Shown here one piece after another: positions 7,571 to 15,421 of a stretch of DNA of 26,399 nt. A model generated the notes under the pieces. That model did not search any database. It saw only the letters and a list, made by a program, of their open reading frames with translations, and was not told where the DNA came from. The first letter of the stretch is position 1; each line of letters begins with the position of its first letter. Position numbers and translations under genes: made by a program. Source of the stretch: UBA6136 sp041158345 (GTDB lineage Bacteria; Pseudomonadota; Gammaproteobacteria; Methylococcales; Methylococcaceae); assembly GCA_041158345.1 (NCBI GenBank), contig JBEBBO010000134.1, forward strand, positions 1-26,399, given 5' to 3'.

Positions 7571-8590
7571 ATGACTCAGCGGACTGTTGGCCCTGTCATG
7601 ATCGACGTGGCTCTCCACGAGGTGGATGCCGTCGAGCGCGAACGCCTTCAGCACCCGGCTGCAGGCGGCGTTATTCTGTTTCGGAGAAACTATGCGTCGA
7701 TCGAACAAATCACGGCCCTGATTGCCGAAATTCGCGCCATTCGTCCTGATCTCCTGATTGCCGTCGACCATGAGGGCGGGCGGGTCCAACGATTCCGGGA
7801 GGGGTTCACCCGGCTCCCTGCCGCGAGTGTCTACGCGCAAGAGGGGGATGAAGATTTGGCGGAGGGTGCCGGCTGGCTGATGGCGGCTGAGCTTCGTGCC
7901 GTGGGCGTTGATTTTAGCTTTGCTCCGGTGCTCGATGTCGAATCCGGTATCAGCCAGGTCATCGGGGATCGCGCCTTTGGAACGGACCCCTTTACAGTCA
8001 CCCGGATGGCTGGACGCTTCATGATCGGCATGCACAGTGCGGGAATGGCTGCCGTGGGCAAACATTTCCCGGGACACGGCGGTGTGGTTGAAGATTCCCA
8101 CAAAGCCTTGCCGGTCGATCCCCGTGATCTTGAGGCATTGGAATCGAGAGATCTCTTACCCTTTCGCACCCTCATGGGACACGGTCTCGAAGGCGTCATG
8201 CCCGCCCATGTCATTTACTCCGCCCTCGATAGCCAGCCGGCGGGCTTCTCAAGCTTCTGGATTCAGGAGGTCCTGAGATCTCGCCTGGGGTTTGACGGTG
8301 CAGTTTTCAGTGATGACCTTTCAATGGCCGGCGCCGCTTTCGCCGGCGGGTATCCCGATCGCGCCAAGAGAGCGCTTGATGCCGGTTGCGACATGGTGTT
8401 GGTGTGCAATGCCCCAGGTGCCGCCGATGAGGTCCTGGACAGCCTTATCGGACGTCCTGAAGATCCCCTGCGTGCCAAACGCCTGGACCGTTTCCGAGGT
8501 CGGACTCATTTTGACCGCGCCCATCTCGACGCCAACCCCGCCTATCAATCACTCTCGGCTCGACTCAGCCGACTTGCCTCCAAGAGCTAA
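7571..8590 (+). CDS. nagZ: Beta-N-acetylhexosaminidase NagZ
   Basis: The 339-residue cytoplasmic glycoside hydrolase (family 3) removes terminal N-acetylglucosamine from muropeptides during peptidoglycan recycling. The sequence shows VDHEGGRVQRFR, FSFAPVLDVE, the GDRAFG segment, the KHFPGHG...DSHKALP loop that contains the catalytic His/Asp pair of NagZ, and FSDDLSMAGA with the nucleophile Asp. The length equals the usual proteobacterial NagZ. The ATG at 7571 is preferred because the reading frame before it overlaps the DUF1244 gene and lacks similarity to NagZ. Its stop overlaps the start of the next gene by 1 nt (TAATG), so the two are coupled. Confidence 0.96.
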   Translation: MTQRTVGPVMIDVALHEVDAVERERLQHPAAGGVILFRRNYASIEQITALIAEIRAIRPDLLIAVDHEGGRVQRFREGFTRLPAASVYAQEGDEDLAEGAGWLMAAELRAVGVDFSFAPVLDVESGISQVIGDRAFGTDPFTVTRMAGRFMIGMHSAGMAAVGKHFPGHGGVVEDSHKALPVDPRDLEALESRDLLPFRTLMGHGLEGVMPAHVIYSALDSQPAGFSSFWIQEVLRSRLGFDGAVFSDDLSMAGAAFAGGYPDRAKRALDAGCDMVLVCNAPGAADEVLDSLIGRPEDPLRAKRLDRFRGRTHFDRAHLDANPAYQSLSARLSRLASKS

Positions 8591-9141
8591 TGGACTTCTC
8601 CGAAGAAATCCGCCGGGTAGCGGAAGAAGCTGAATGCCTGCATGACCTCGATGTCGTTCGAAAGACGATTGAACGTTTGGGACAGGAAATCACTGAGAAC
8701 CTGTTCGACGAAAATCCCTTGGTGCTCAGCGTCCTCAATGGCGGCATCTTCTTTACGAGCGAACTTCTCCTGCATCTCCCTTTCCCGTTGGAACTCGATT
8801 CCATCAAGGCCGGTCGCTATCAAGGCGCCACGGAAGGAGGCGCCATGCAGTGGCAAATCGAGCCCACCATTCCCGTTCAGGGCCGCACCATCCTGGTCCT
8901 GGATGACATTCTCGACGAAGGCATTACCCTGGCTGAGATTCACCGTTACCTTGAGAATAAAGGGGCCCAACGCATCGTCAGTGCCGTCCTTGTAGATAAG
9001 GACCTCGGACGAGAAAAACCCTATCGCGCCGACCACATCGGACTGGTCACTGAGAATCGATATCTTTTTGGGTTCGGGCTTGATTACAAGGGGTATCTTC
9101 GCAACTGGCCTGGTATTTATGCCTGCCGGACGGTTTATTAG
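8590..9141 (+). CDS. Hypoxanthine-guanine-type phosphoribosyltransferase
   Basis: This 183-residue type I phosphoribosyltransferase has a PRPP-binding loop, ILVLDDILDEGITL, at about residues 100-114. Before it lies SVLNGGIFFTSELL and after it a VLVDKDLGR strand. These match the bacterial HGPRT-like branch that converts hypoxanthine or guanine and PRPP to the nucleotide. The neighbour downstream is a methylthioinosine phosphorylase, whose product is hypoxanthine, which supports hypoxanthine as the substrate. The ATG overlaps the nagZ stop by 1 nt. The exact base specificity is inferred from family and context, not from a visible diagnostic residue. Confidence 0.87.
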   Translation: MDFSEEIRRVAEEAECLHDLDVVRKTIERLGQEITENLFDENPLVLSVLNGGIFFTSELLLHLPFPLELDSIKAGRYQGATEGGAMQWQIEPTIPVQGRTILVLDDILDEGITLAEIHRYLENKGAQRIVSAVLVDKDLGREKPYRADHIGLVTENRYLFGFGLDYKGYLRNWPGIYACRTVY

Positions 9142-9152
9142 CAGAGGGATCC

Positions 9153-9896
9153 ATGGAATTCACCACAGCCATCATCGGTGGCACCGGACTCACTCACCCG
9201 GACCGATTCTCGCTGCTTCGAGAGGAATGGGTTGAAACTCCTTTTGGGAGGCCCTCTGCGCCTCTCCAGTACGGAACGCTGTTTGGTCACCCCGTCGTAT
9301 TTCTGGCACGACACGGCAACCCTCACGTGATCCCACCGCACAAGGTGAATTATCGGGCCAACATCTGGGCCCTGCGATCAGCCGGCGTTCATCGCGTCAT
9401 CGCGGTGGCCGCAGTGGGTGGCATCACCCCGCCAATGGGCCCCCAGGTGCTGGCGATTCCGGACCAGATCATCGACTACACCTATGGTCGGCATCAGACC
9501 TTCCACGAGGAAGACCTCAATGACGTCGTTCATATCGACTTCACCCATCCCTATACCCCAGCGCTTCGTGAAAGCCTGATTGCTGCGGCAAACCAGTCGG
9601 GTATCCAGGTGGTCGCCGAGGGCGTTTATGGGTGTACTCAGGGCCCAAGACTTGAGACGCCTGCGGAAATCCGACGTATGGAGCGGGACGGTTGCGATCT
9701 TGTCGGTATGACGGGCATGCCCGAGGCCTGTCTTGCCCGGGAAGCTGGACTCGACTATGCCTGCTTTGCCGTTGTGGCCAATTGGGCAGCGGGAAAACAG
9801 GCCGGCGAAATCACGCTGGAGGAAATCCATGCCCACCTCGAAGTCGGTATGGCCAAACTTTTTGGGGTCCTCCAACACTGGTTCCGAGCGGCCTAG
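9153..9896 (+). CDS. S-methyl-5'-thioinosine phosphorylase
   Basis: The 247-residue protein belongs to the purine nucleoside phosphorylase/MTA phosphorylase family. It has GGTGL near the N-terminus, ARHGNPHVIPPHKVNYRAN as phosphate/ribose site, AVAAVGGI, and VGMTGMPEACLARE. Where MTA phosphorylase has a conserved Asp-containing segment that reads the 6-amino group (ATDYD), this protein has VANWAAGK. That resembles the Pseudomonas methylthioinosine phosphorylase, which prefers 6-oxopurines. It would cleave methylthioinosine to hypoxanthine and methylthioribose 1-phosphate. AGAGGG lies 4 nt before the ATG. Its TAG stop overlaps the stop of the convergent gene by 4 nt. Confidence 0.88.
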   Translation: MEFTTAIIGGTGLTHPDRFSLLREEWVETPFGRPSAPLQYGTLFGHPVVFLARHGNPHVIPPHKVNYRANIWALRSAGVHRVIAVAAVGGITPPMGPQVLAIPDQIIDYTYGRHQTFHEEDLNDVVHIDFTHPYTPALRESLIAAANQSGIQVVAEGVYGCTQGPRLETPAEIRRMERDGCDLVGMTGMPEACLAREAGLDYACFAVVANWAAGKQAGEITLEEIHAHLEVGMAKLFGVLQHWFRAA

Positions 9897-10663
9897 GATT
9901 CACTGAATCCCAAAATCCAACCTTCCTTCGCAATGACCGCATCCAGCGCGTTCGGCCATTGCCGTTCGAACCATGTCGCCAGGATGCCCTCTCGCGAAGC
10001 ACTCTCCAACGCTTCAGCGATCAAAAATGCATCCCACTGGTCTCTGGACCAATCCTTGGGGCATCCCGCCCTAAACCAGAGCGCCGGGTAGGCCTCCGCC
10101 ACGACGCAGGAACCACTCGCTATATCGAGACCATCGTAGGGCCAGAAATGCAGCCGAGTTCCGGCTCGCTCCCGGAGCCAGCGAAGCCAGGGAAGCCCGG
10201 CATGGGTCGATGAGGCCACAGAACCCGGAACGTCAAAATGAAAGACCGACTTGGCCCGAGCCAGAATCTCAACCTGACGCCGGGCCCTGCTATCGCCCGT
10301 TCGCGGATTATCTGTCCGCAACGCGCGAACCGTCTGGTCTAAATGATCACTGGGCCAGTGGGTGCAAAAATCGTCCAGAAACTGGCTCCAGTTTCCACTG
10401 AGGCCATACTGCGTGAAATACGCCAAGGGAAATGAGAACCCGTGGTCGATCCCGACCAGAACGGGCTCCTCGGCAAGAATGACGTCCAAGAGCCATTCGG
10501 CGACGCCCTCTCGCGTCCAGTGGCGTAGCGGATTTTTTAGCGGCCGCACTTCACGGGGAGATTCCGCCAATCGGGCCTCAAAGACTCGAAGCCCAGACAG
10601 CGGGGTCATGGGTGTCGCGGCACCCGAATAATCGACCCCAATAAACCGTTGGAACAGACTCAC
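9893..10663 (-). CDS. Uncharacterised protein, RNase H-like (DUF429-like) appearance
   Basis: I do not recognise a named function for this 256-residue protein. It starts with RFIGVDYSGA (D11) and continues with LVGIDHGFSFPL (D73), then VVAEAYPALW (E190) and DQWDAFLIAEAL (D211). Spaced acidic residues at strand ends and a late D-A helix recall RNase H-like folds such as DUF429, which could mean a nuclease, but this is pattern reading only. There is no signal peptide or membrane segment. The start is GTG at 10663, overlapping the lipocalin stop by 4 nt (GTGA), so the two are coupled. The 3' end overlaps the convergent methylthioinosine phosphorylase by 4 nt at CTAG. Confidence 0.8.
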   Translation of the reverse strand: MSLFQRFIGVDYSGAATPMTPLSGLRVFEARLAESPREVRPLKNPLRHWTREGVAEWLLDVILAEEPVLVGIDHGFSFPLAYFTQYGLSGNWSQFLDDFCTHWPSDHLDQTVRALRTDNPRTGDSRARRQVEILARAKSVFHFDVPGSVASSTHAGLPWLRWLRERAGTRLHFWPYDGLDIASGSCVVAEAYPALWFRAGCPKDWSRDQWDAFLIAEALESASREGILATWFERQWPNALDAVIAKEGWILGFSES

Positions 10664-11226
10664 GGATTTTTTGTGTCCATCACCTTTTGTGGCGTCCAGA
10701 TCAGACGCTCGGTCGGAATACCCAAGGTTTTAGCTCGCAAGATCAACTGATCACGAAGCCCGGCAGAAATCTGGGGCGTTCGGCTAAGAATCCAGAAATA
10801 ATCCCGATCAGGGCCGACCACCAGGGACCATCGGTACTCAGGGTCCAGTGCCGCCACGTGGTAGCCCCCATAAAAAGGCCCAAAAAAGCTGACTTTGAGG
10901 GAGCCTTCATTTCGCGCTCCCGTGAACAGAGCTTTTCCAATGGCCTCCCGCCACTGACCGTTTGAAATCTGAATACCTCGATTGAGGACCTTGACCGATC
11001 CATCGGCCTCAAGGCTATAGCGAGCTTGAATATCGGTCAGACCCTCTTCAAACCGGTGATCCAGACGAGCGATTTCATACCAGGTCCCCAGATAGTGATC
11101 CACCGAAAAGGGGCTCACCGGGTGAATACCCAGGGGCGGTGACGTCGAGCAAGCCAACAGCAAAAGGCCTGCAATCATTACAAGAAGACCCTTTAGCCCG
11201 CGGATCCAGCCTCGCTTTTGTTGCAT
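10660..11226 (-). CDS. blc: Outer-membrane-type lipocalin (Blc-like)
   Basis: The 188-residue product has a signal peptide with lipobox LLLAC, predicting a lipid-anchored envelope protein. The bacterial lipocalin signature DHYLGTWYEIARLDHRFE follows, then YSLEADGSVKVLNRG, SFFGPFYGGYHV, and WILSRTP near the C-terminus. Bacterial lipocalins bind fatty acids or lysophospholipids and are often expressed under envelope stress; the ligand here is unknown. An in-frame TTG at 11229 precedes the ATG at 11226. GGAGG lies 8 nt before the ATG, which I prefer. It is translationally coupled to the unknown gene downstream. Confidence 0.94.
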   Translation of the reverse strand: MQQKRGWIRGLKGLLVMIAGLLLLACSTSPPLGIHPVSPFSVDHYLGTWYEIARLDHRFEEGLTDIQARYSLEADGSVKVLNRGIQISNGQWREAIGKALFTGARNEGSLKVSFFGPFYGGYHVAALDPEYRWSLVVGPDRDYFWILSRTPQISAGLRDQLILRAKTLGIPTERLIWTPQKVMDTKNP

Positions 11227-11438
11227 CAATTACGCCTCCATAAAACAAGATTCGGCGAACTCACCCAAGTTTGAATAGCCCGTCATAACTACCTGATCTC
11301 GAGGATCTTTTCCAGACACTCTCCTTGAAGATCAAGCCCTCCATATGGCATCATCTCAGGTTACGTGGACAGCTGCCATCCATCTGAAACGCACTGACCC
11401 TCTCCTTTTTACCGTCACTCTGAAGCAAGGAATCCCCG

Positions 11439-12626
11439 ATGCCCGGTCGCAATCATCTTTACATCCCCGGCCCCACCAATATCCCTGATTCGGTTCTGAG
11501 CGCCATGCATGTCCCCTCAGAGGACCATCGCTCACCGAACTTTCCCAAACTGGTCACCCCGATCCTCGAAAACCTGAAGAAGATCTTCCATACCGAAAAG
11601 GGTCAGTGCTTCATCTTCCCGGCAACGGGAACGGCCGGTTGGGAAGTGGCAATCACCAATACCCTTTCACGGGGTGACAAAGTCCTCGCATACCGCTTTG
11701 GACAGTTTTCTCACCTCTGGATTGATCTGGCCAAGCGTCTTGGCATGGACGTGGAATTTCACGAAGTCCCCTGGGGCGAAGGCGTCCCACTGGATCATCT
11801 TGAAGCCCGCCTGAAGGAAGACAAGGGCCATGAAATCAAGGCCCTCCTGATCTGTCACAACGAGACCGCCACGGGTGTAACCAGCGATCTCCCGGGTGTT
11901 CGCAAGGCTCTGGATAACGCAAACCATCCGGCCCTTTTCTTCGTTGATGGCGTCTCTTCCATCGGCTCCCTGGAATTCCGCCTTGACGACTGGGGCGTTG
12001 ACGTCGGCTTGGCCGGCACCCAGAAGGGATTCATGCTTCCCGCCGGTCTCTGCCTGCTCGGCTTTAGCCAGAAGGCGCTGAAGGCTCGTGAAACCGCAGG
12101 CTGTAACCGTGCGTTCCTCGACATCCATGACCACATGGTCCACAACCCGGGTGGCTATTTCCCCTATACACCTGCCATTCCTCTCCTTCATGGCCTCAAG
12201 AAGGCCATGGAGTTGATGCTGGAAGAAGGCATGGACAATGTCTGGAAGCGTCATGCCCGTCTTGCCGAAGGCGTCCGTTGTGCGGTGCGTGGCTGGGGCC
12301 TTGAAATGTGTGCCAAGGATCCGAAATGGTATTCCAACAGCGTCACCGCCATCGTGGTTCCGGAAGGCTTCGATGCACGGGATGTCATGCACTATGCTTA
12401 CCATCGCTATAACCTGTCCTTGGGTGCAGGCCTGAGCGAAGTTCTCGGCAAAGTCTTCCGTATCGGCCACCTTGGCGACCTCAATGAGTTGATGTTGGCC
12501 AGCGCCATTACAGGCTCAGAAATGTCGCTGCTGGATGCGGGCATTAAAGTGACGCCCGGTAGCGGTATTGCAGCGGCTTCCGAGTACTGGCGAAAGACGG
12601 CAGCGCCGCTCGCCCCTCGCGCCTAA
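11439..12626 (+). CDS. Serine-glyoxylate aminotransferase
   Basis: The 395-residue class V PLP-dependent aminotransferase starts with RNHLYIPGPTNIP. It has the ATGTAGWEVAI cofactor-binding segment, HNETATGV, FVDGVSSIGSLEF with the PLP-ring Asp, and the Schiff-base lysine K196 in AGTQKGFMLPAG. These features match bacterial SgaA rather than plain alanine-glyoxylate or phosphoserine transaminase. It converts glyoxylate and L-serine to glycine and hydroxypyruvate. AAGGA lies 7 nt before the ATG. The next two genes take hydroxypyruvate to 3-phosphoglycerate. The 209-nt upstream gap, divergent from the lipocalin, must hold its promoter, but I cannot place a convincing one. Confidence 0.93.
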   Translation: MPGRNHLYIPGPTNIPDSVLSAMHVPSEDHRSPNFPKLVTPILENLKKIFHTEKGQCFIFPATGTAGWEVAITNTLSRGDKVLAYRFGQFSHLWIDLAKRLGMDVEFHEVPWGEGVPLDHLEARLKEDKGHEIKALLICHNETATGVTSDLPGVRKALDNANHPALFFVDGVSSIGSLEFRLDDWGVDVGLAGTQKGFMLPAGLCLLGFSQKALKARETAGCNRAFLDIHDHMVHNPGGYFPYTPAIPLLHGLKKAMELMLEEGMDNVWKRHARLAEGVRCAVRGWGLEMCAKDPKWYSNSVTAIVVPEGFDARDVMHYAYHRYNLSLGAGLSEVLGKVFRIGHLGDLNELMLASAITGSEMSLLDAGIKVTPGSGIAAASEYWRKTAAPLAPRA

Positions 12627-12639
12627 AGCAAACATCGAA

Positions 12640-12671
12640 ACGGTGAATCACTCGTCCGGGTGATTCACCGT
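12640..12671 (+). terminator. Perfect 12-bp hairpin between aminotransferase and reductase genes
   Basis: ACGGTGAATCAC (12640-12651) is perfectly complementary to GTGATTCACCGT (12660-12671), with an 8-nt loop. It starts 13 nt after the aminotransferase stop. The bases after it are TCATTGACTATTTTG, so the U-tract is interrupted. It may be a leaky terminator, a 3' mRNA stabiliser lowering reductase relative to aminotransferase expression, or a protein-binding palindrome. Confidence 0.6.
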
Positions 12672-12705
12672 TCATTGACTATTTTGCTCAATCCTTTTGA
12701 AGGCC

Positions 12706-13680
12706 ATGCAAGCAAATCCCCGCATTCTGGTGACGCGCCGATGGCCCGCAGCCTGTGAAAAAAGGCTGTCCGAACACTATCAGGTCACCTTCAATGCGCA
12801 GAATGAACCCCTAGGGGTCGATGCGCTGAAAGCCGCCATGCGGGACTACGATGCCGTCCTCCCGACGGTAACCGATTCGCTCAATTCAGAAGTCTTTTCA
12901 CAGGACTCCATCCGTTGCCGATTCATCGGTAACTTTGGCGTGGGCTACAACCACATCGACATGGTCAGTGTTCGATCCCGTGGCATTGTGGTCAGCAATA
13001 CCCCTGATGTCCTGACCGACTGCACCGCGGACATCGCCATGTTGCTGCTTTTAATGAGTGCGCGACGCGCCAGTGAGGGCGAAATCCTCCTTCGCGCCGG
13101 CCAGTGGAGTGGCTGGCATCCCACGCACCTTTTGGGCACTAAGGTTGCCGGCAAAACGCTTGGACTCGTGGGCTTTGGACGCATTGCCAAGGCCGTTGCC
13201 CAACGGGCACACTTTGGCTTTGGCATGAAGATTCTTGTGATCGGAAGAAAGTCCATTCCTCAGGCGGAATTGGATCCATTCCATGCACAGGAAGCGGACA
13301 GCCTCGAATCCCTGCTCAGCCATTCGGACTTTGTCTCCCTGCATTGCCCCGGCAGTGCTGAGAATCGCCACCTGATCAATGCAGAACGGCTCAAGGCCAT
13401 GAAGCCTGAGAGCATTCTGATCAATACAGCCAGAGGCGATGTGATCGACAGCGAAGCCCTGATTGAGGCTCTTCAAAGCCGTCAAATACGAGCTGCAGGG
13501 CTGGACGTTTATGAGGGTGAGCCCCACCTTCATCCGGGATTTCTGACCCTGGACAACGTCAGCCTTCTCCCGCATCTTGGGAGCGCAACCGAGGAAACTC
13601 GAACCGGTATGGGAATGCGTGTGATCGACAATCTCGATGCGTTCTTTCGGGGCGAAACGCCCCCTGACAAGGTCGCCTGA
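12706..13680 (+). CDS. D-2-hydroxyacid dehydrogenase (hydroxypyruvate/glyoxylate reductase)
   Basis: The 324-residue NAD(P)-dependent enzyme has an N-terminal substrate half with FIGNFGVGYNHID and SNTPDVLTDCTAD, the dinucleotide motif GLVGFGRIAKAVA, and catalytic R243 (NTARGDV), E270 (DVYEGEP) and H290 (LLPHLGSAT). These are the signature residues of glycerate dehydrogenases. Given its neighbours, the likely reaction is hydroxypyruvate to D-glycerate; glyoxylate reduction is also possible. The start is uncertain: the ATG at 12706 fits family N-termini (RILVTRRWP), but GAAGG lies only 2 nt before it, and an in-frame TTG at 12697 is the alternative. It lies 79 nt after the aminotransferase and adjoins the kinase gene. 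Confidence 0.9.
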   Translation: MQANPRILVTRRWPAACEKRLSEHYQVTFNAQNEPLGVDALKAAMRDYDAVLPTVTDSLNSEVFSQDSIRCRFIGNFGVGYNHIDMVSVRSRGIVVSNTPDVLTDCTADIAMLLLLMSARRASEGEILLRAGQWSGWHPTHLLGTKVAGKTLGLVGFGRIAKAVAQRAHFGFGMKILVIGRKSIPQAELDPFHAQEADSLESLLSHSDFVSLHCPGSAENRHLINAERLKAMKPESILINTARGDVIDSEALIEALQSRQIRAAGLDVYEGEPHLHPGFLTLDNVSLLPHLGSATEETRTGMGMRVIDNLDAFFRGETPPDKVA

Positions 13681-14646
13681 TTGCCAGCGACATCCCCGCC
13701 CGAATGGGATCTCTGGCCCAAACCGTCCGAGAGCGCCTACCCGCTCGCCGGCCCGGCACTGGAGGCGCTCCTTTACCGCATGCAGATCCCTCAAACCCTC
13801 TGGGGTCATCTCATCGGCGCAAGCCTCGGATTGGGTTCTTGGGTCGCCTCACACCACCGGGAAAAACCGCTACTCCTCGGCATCAACGGCGCGCAGGGTT
13901 CCGGAAAATCAACGACGGCAGAGCTTTTGGCAACAACGCTGAAAGAGGTCCATGGGCTTTCAGCCTTCCAATGCTCGATTGATGATTTCTACCTGACCCA
14001 CTCAGAGCGGGTCCGACTTGCTGAGACCATTCACCCCCTTCTGATCACGCGGGGCGTTCCGGGAACTCACGATCTGGCGCTTCTCCATCAAACGCTGAAT
14101 GCACTCAGGACCCAAGGTCCATCAGAGATTACTTGGGTTCCGCGTTTCGACAAAGCAAGAGATGATCGCCTCACTCCGTCAGCATGGACGCCTTTCAGGG
14201 GGCGTGCAGATGTGGTGATCCTTGAAGGCTGGTGCGTTGGATCAAAACCACAGCCTGAAAGTCGTCTACTGGAAGCCATCAATCGACTGGAGGCCGAGGA
14301 AGACACTCTCGGCGTCTGGCGACATTACGTCAATGACGCACTGAGCGAAGGCTATCAATCGCTGTTCGAGCAACTGGATTTGTTGGTCTTACTGAAAATT
14401 CCGGATTTCGATGCCGTGATTGAATGGCGAACGCTTCAGGAACGGAAACTCGCTGCACAATCGCAAGATTTGACTGATTCCAAAATCATGGATACCGAGG
14501 CGATCAAGCGGTTCATCATGCATTACGAGCGTTTGACGCGCTGGAACCTCGAAACACTTCCAGACCTGGCTGACTTGGTTCTTGAAATCGCCGGGGATCA
14601 TCGATTCCTGAAAGCCACGACCCAGCAGACGCCGCTCAGCCCTTGA
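13681..14646 (+). CDS. D-glycerate 3-kinase (plant/cyanobacterial GLYK-like P-loop kinase)
   Basis: The 321-residue P-loop kinase has Walker A GINGAQGSGKSTTAELL near residue 67, the CSIDDFYLTHSER segment, RGVPGTHD, RFDKARDDR, and VVILEGWCVGSKP near residue 180. These match the uridine-kinase-like glycerate kinases of plants, cyanobacteria and YggC-type bacterial proteins, unlike the GckA/MOFRL and GarK families. It would convert D-glycerate to 3-phosphoglycerate. The start is a TTG placed directly after the reductase TGA. AAGG at 13669-13672 with 8-nt spacing supports it, and the next ATG is 33 codons in. The 3' end overlaps the convergent ABC permease by 11 nt. Confidence 0.87.
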   Translation: MPATSPPEWDLWPKPSESAYPLAGPALEALLYRMQIPQTLWGHLIGASLGLGSWVASHHREKPLLLGINGAQGSGKSTTAELLATTLKEVHGLSAFQCSIDDFYLTHSERVRLAETIHPLLITRGVPGTHDLALLHQTLNALRTQGPSEITWVPRFDKARDDRLTPSAWTPFRGRADVVILEGWCVGSKPQPESRLLEAINRLEAEEDTLGVWRHYVNDALSEGYQSLFEQLDLLVLLKIPDFDAVIEWRTLQERKLAAQSQDLTDSKIMDTEAIKRFIMHYERLTRWNLETLPDLADLVLEIAGDHRFLKATTQQTPLSP

Positions 14647-15421
14647 GTCGGGTCCCCCGCTCCAAAAGCCACAGCGCCCAGAGCGCCAAGACCAGAACGA
14701 CGCCAGCAATCAGGATCAGGGATGTGCCTACAGGCATGTCGCTGACACCCAGAAATCCATAACGAAAGGCATTGACCATATACAGAATTGGATTTCCCAA
14801 GGACACCTTGCGCCAGACTTCCGGTAGGAGATTCACCGAATAGAAAACACCCCCGAGGTAAACCAGCGGCGTCAGAACAAAGTTCGGCACGATCGAGATA
14901 TCGTCAAAACTGTTGGCAAATACCGCATTGATGAATCCTGCCAGGGCGAAAAGCGTGGAGGTCAGCAAAAAGACCAGACCAATCACCTCCGGGTGCTGAA
15001 AACCCACACTGGAGAAGCTCAACCCAATGCCCGTAACGACGATCCCGACCGCAAGGCCACGGAAAATGCCGCCGCCCACGTACCCCGTCAAAATCACCCA
15101 ACTGGGGACTGGAGCCGTCAACAGCTCCTCGATGTTCTTTTGAAACTTGCTTGAATAGAACGAAGAGACCACATTGCTGTAGGAATTGGTAATGATCGAC
15201 ATCAAGGCGATCCCCGGAACGATGTAGTCCATATAGGAGATGCCATCCATCGGACCAATCCGTTGTCCGATCAATGTGCCGAAAATCAGAAAATAGAGTG
15301 AGGTGGTCACCGCCGCTGGCAGGATTGTCTGCGGCCAAATGCGCATGAAGCGGTAAATTTCCTTGCCGAGGATCGTCCTCAACGCGGTCAGATGGCATCG
15401 AAATCGGCGCATGGTGCTCAT
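14636..15421 (-). CDS. ABC-2 type transporter permease (YadH-like)
   Basis: The 261-residue inner-membrane protein has six predicted membrane segments. It carries the ABC-2 exporter pattern: an N-terminal TILGKEIYRFMRIWPQTILPA, MDYIVPGIALMSIITNSY, the KFQKNIEELLTAPVP coupling-helix region, and LTPLVYLGGVFYSVNLLP. YadH-type permeases pair with a YadG-type ATPase to export lipids or drugs, but no ABC ATPase is visible here. Its ATG overlaps the stop of the GspB-like gene by 1 nt (TAATG), so it is translated with the ExeA-GspB pair. An alternative ATG lies three codons in. Substrate unknown. Confidence 0.9.
   Translation of the reverse strand: MSTMRRFRCHLTALRTILGKEIYRFMRIWPQTILPAAVTTSLYFLIFGTLIGQRIGPMDGISYMDYIVPGIALMSIITNSYSNVVSSFYSSKFQKNIEELLTAPVPSWVILTGYVGGGIFRGLAVGIVVTGIGLSFSSVGFQHPEVIGLVFLLTSTLFALAGFINAVFANSFDDISIVPNFVLTPLVYLGGVFYSVNLLPEVWRKVSLGNPILYMVNAFRYGFLGVSDMPVGTSLILIAGVVLVLALWALWLLERGTRLKG

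Noticed and set aside
11230..11438. TTGAAG at 11325 and CATAAC at 11284 as promoter elements for the aminotransferase gene
   Set aside because: Neither has a partner hexamer at 16-18 nt spacing, so I did not annotate a promoter.
11667..12470. 267-residue open frame opposite the aminotransferase gene
   Set aside because: The plus-strand protein is a clear class V aminotransferase with all cofactor motifs; the antisense frame shows no motif and no ribosome site.
13051..13809. 252-residue open frame antisense to the reductase and kinase genes
   Set aside because: It crosses two well-supported genes and has no recognisable domain or start signal.
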